Positions 7,961 through 8,180 of a DNA stretch of 8,180 nt are shown piece after piece (the first letter of the stretch is position 1; every line of letters begins with the position of its first letter). The stretch is from Marinosulfonomonas sp. Its GTDB lineage: Bacteria > Pseudomonadota > Alphaproteobacteria > Rhodobacterales > Rhodobacteraceae. The stretch is from the NCBI GenBank assembly GCA_015494385.1, contig WGBJ01000423.1, forward strand, positions 1 to 8,180. Direction: 5' to 3'. The notes beneath the pieces were generated by a model. That model was not told the origin of the DNA. It searched no databases and was given only the letters and a program-made list of their open reading frames with translations. The translations under genes were made by a program, and so were the position numbers.

Positions 7961-7965
7961 CTCCT
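7961..7965 (-). promoter_or_regulatory. Ribosome binding site of the Flp-like gene
   Basis: AGGAG on the minus strand, 8 nt before the ATG at 7952. It decides the start in favour of the 57-residue product over an in-frame start nearly 190 nt upstream. Confidence 0.75.
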
Positions 7966-8081
7966 GAAAATACAGACAAATTATTTCTTACTTTGGTTAA
8001 GATGGGCGGCAAATGCGGCGGAAATTGGGTAAGAGTGGCGCGATTTCGGGGTTTCGGGGGCAGATCGGGCGCAGTAGTGTC

Positions 8082-8094
8082 CCTGTAAAACAGG
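8082..8094 (+). repeat. Short hairpin overlapping the GNAT gene's ribosome site
   Basis: CCTGT-AAA-ACAGG forms a 5-bp stem with a three-base loop, and its right arm covers AGG of the AGGAG at 8092-8096. A competing 6-bp pairing is possible between GTCCCT (8079-8084) and AGGGAC (8110-8115), which would place the ribosome site and start codon in a loop. Both stems are short and may be chance. Confidence 0.35.
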
Positions 8095-8096
8095 AG
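8092..8096 (+). promoter_or_regulatory. Ribosome binding site of the GNAT gene
   Basis: AGGAG ends 7 nt before the ATG at 8104, which is the main support for this start in a reading frame that the window edge cuts short. Confidence 0.65.
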
Positions 8097-8103
8097 TATT
8101 CGT

Positions 8104-8180
8104 ATGGGTAGGGACGCAAAATTGGGTCGTAAATTAACCAACTGGACACCCCCACCACGCCCGTCGGTGCCTGTTCTGGA
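8104..8180 (+). CDS. Probable GNAT-family N-acetyltransferase, N-terminal fragment only
   Basis: Only the first 25 codons are visible, open to the right edge: MGRDAKLGRK, then LTNWTPPPRPSVPVL. A W-T-P-P-P-R-P element followed by a V-L-(E/D) ending resembles the N-terminus of RimJ/RimL-like GNAT proteins, where a LEG-R-RLEPL segment would come next. The acetyl-CoA binding region is beyond the window, so the family is a guess from a remembered N-terminal pattern. That it is a real gene is better supported, by the AGGAG site and the divergent layout with the Flp-like gene. Confidence 0.55.
   Translation, partial: MGRDAKLGRKLTNWTPPPRPSVPVL

Larger units (their letters stand above)
7953..8103. 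other. Divergent intergenic region between the Flp-like gene and the GNAT gene
   Basis: This 151-bp spacer separates two divergent starts and must hold both promoters. I could not find a convincing -35/-10 pair on either strand. The middle (about 8041-8070) is G-rich with short GGG runs. The right end holds the hairpin-forming sequence at the start of the rightward gene. Confidence 0.5.

Noticed and set aside
8041..8070. A G-rich stretch that might form a quadruplex
   Set aside because: Only three runs of three or more G are close together, and the next G run is too far away for a standard four-run structure.
7953..8141. N-terminal extension of the Flp-like gene to the ATG at 8141
   Set aside because: The added 63 residues are low-complexity and non-hydrophobic, have no ribosome site, and would overlap the opposite-strand gene starting at 8104. 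The internal ATG at 7952 has a good AGGAG.

Overview
The window is about 8.2 kb of alphaproteobacterial chromosome, most likely from the Rhodobacterales (Roseobacter/Rhodobacter type). This placement rests on the AspRS sequence style (an RDHGG anticodon-domain motif and a motif 2 loop with one extra residue), a CarB carrying a proline-rich segment before its allosteric domain, a small Flp-like protein next to aspS, and GC-rich coding sequence. It is inferred from remembered family patterns; no database search was possible.

Layout. Three genes read leftward. A GT87/DUF2029-type membrane glycosyltransferase (4330-5622) comes first, then carB, the large subunit of carbamoyl-phosphate synthetase (952-4245), then an MFS transporter whose C-terminus runs off the left edge (1-924). 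A 287-bp divergent intergenic region (5623-5909) separates this block from aspS, aspartyl-tRNA synthetase (5910-7685), which reads rightward. aspS ends at a strong, apparently bidirectional terminator (7709-7744). Converging on the same terminator is a 57-residue Flp/prepilin-like gene (7779-7952, leftward). Divergent from that gene, a probable GNAT acetyltransferase starts at 8104 and runs off the right edge.

How the genes relate. carB and aspS are housekeeping genes: carB makes carbamoyl phosphate for arginine and pyrimidines, and aspS charges tRNA-Asp and probably also tRNA-Asn for the GatCAB route. The MFS gene starts 27 nt after carB and may share its transcript. The glycosyltransferase is visibly more AT-rich than its neighbours and has no partner cell-envelope genes here, so it looks like an accessory insertion between conserved genes. 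carA is not in the window.

I found no mobile element, CRISPR array, tRNA, rRNA or evident novel multi-gene system. The items most worth a second look are a perfect 9-bp inverted repeat bracketing the putative aspS promoter, the isolated Flp-like prepilin, alternative hairpins around the start of the GNAT gene, and the atypical composition of the glycosyltransferase.
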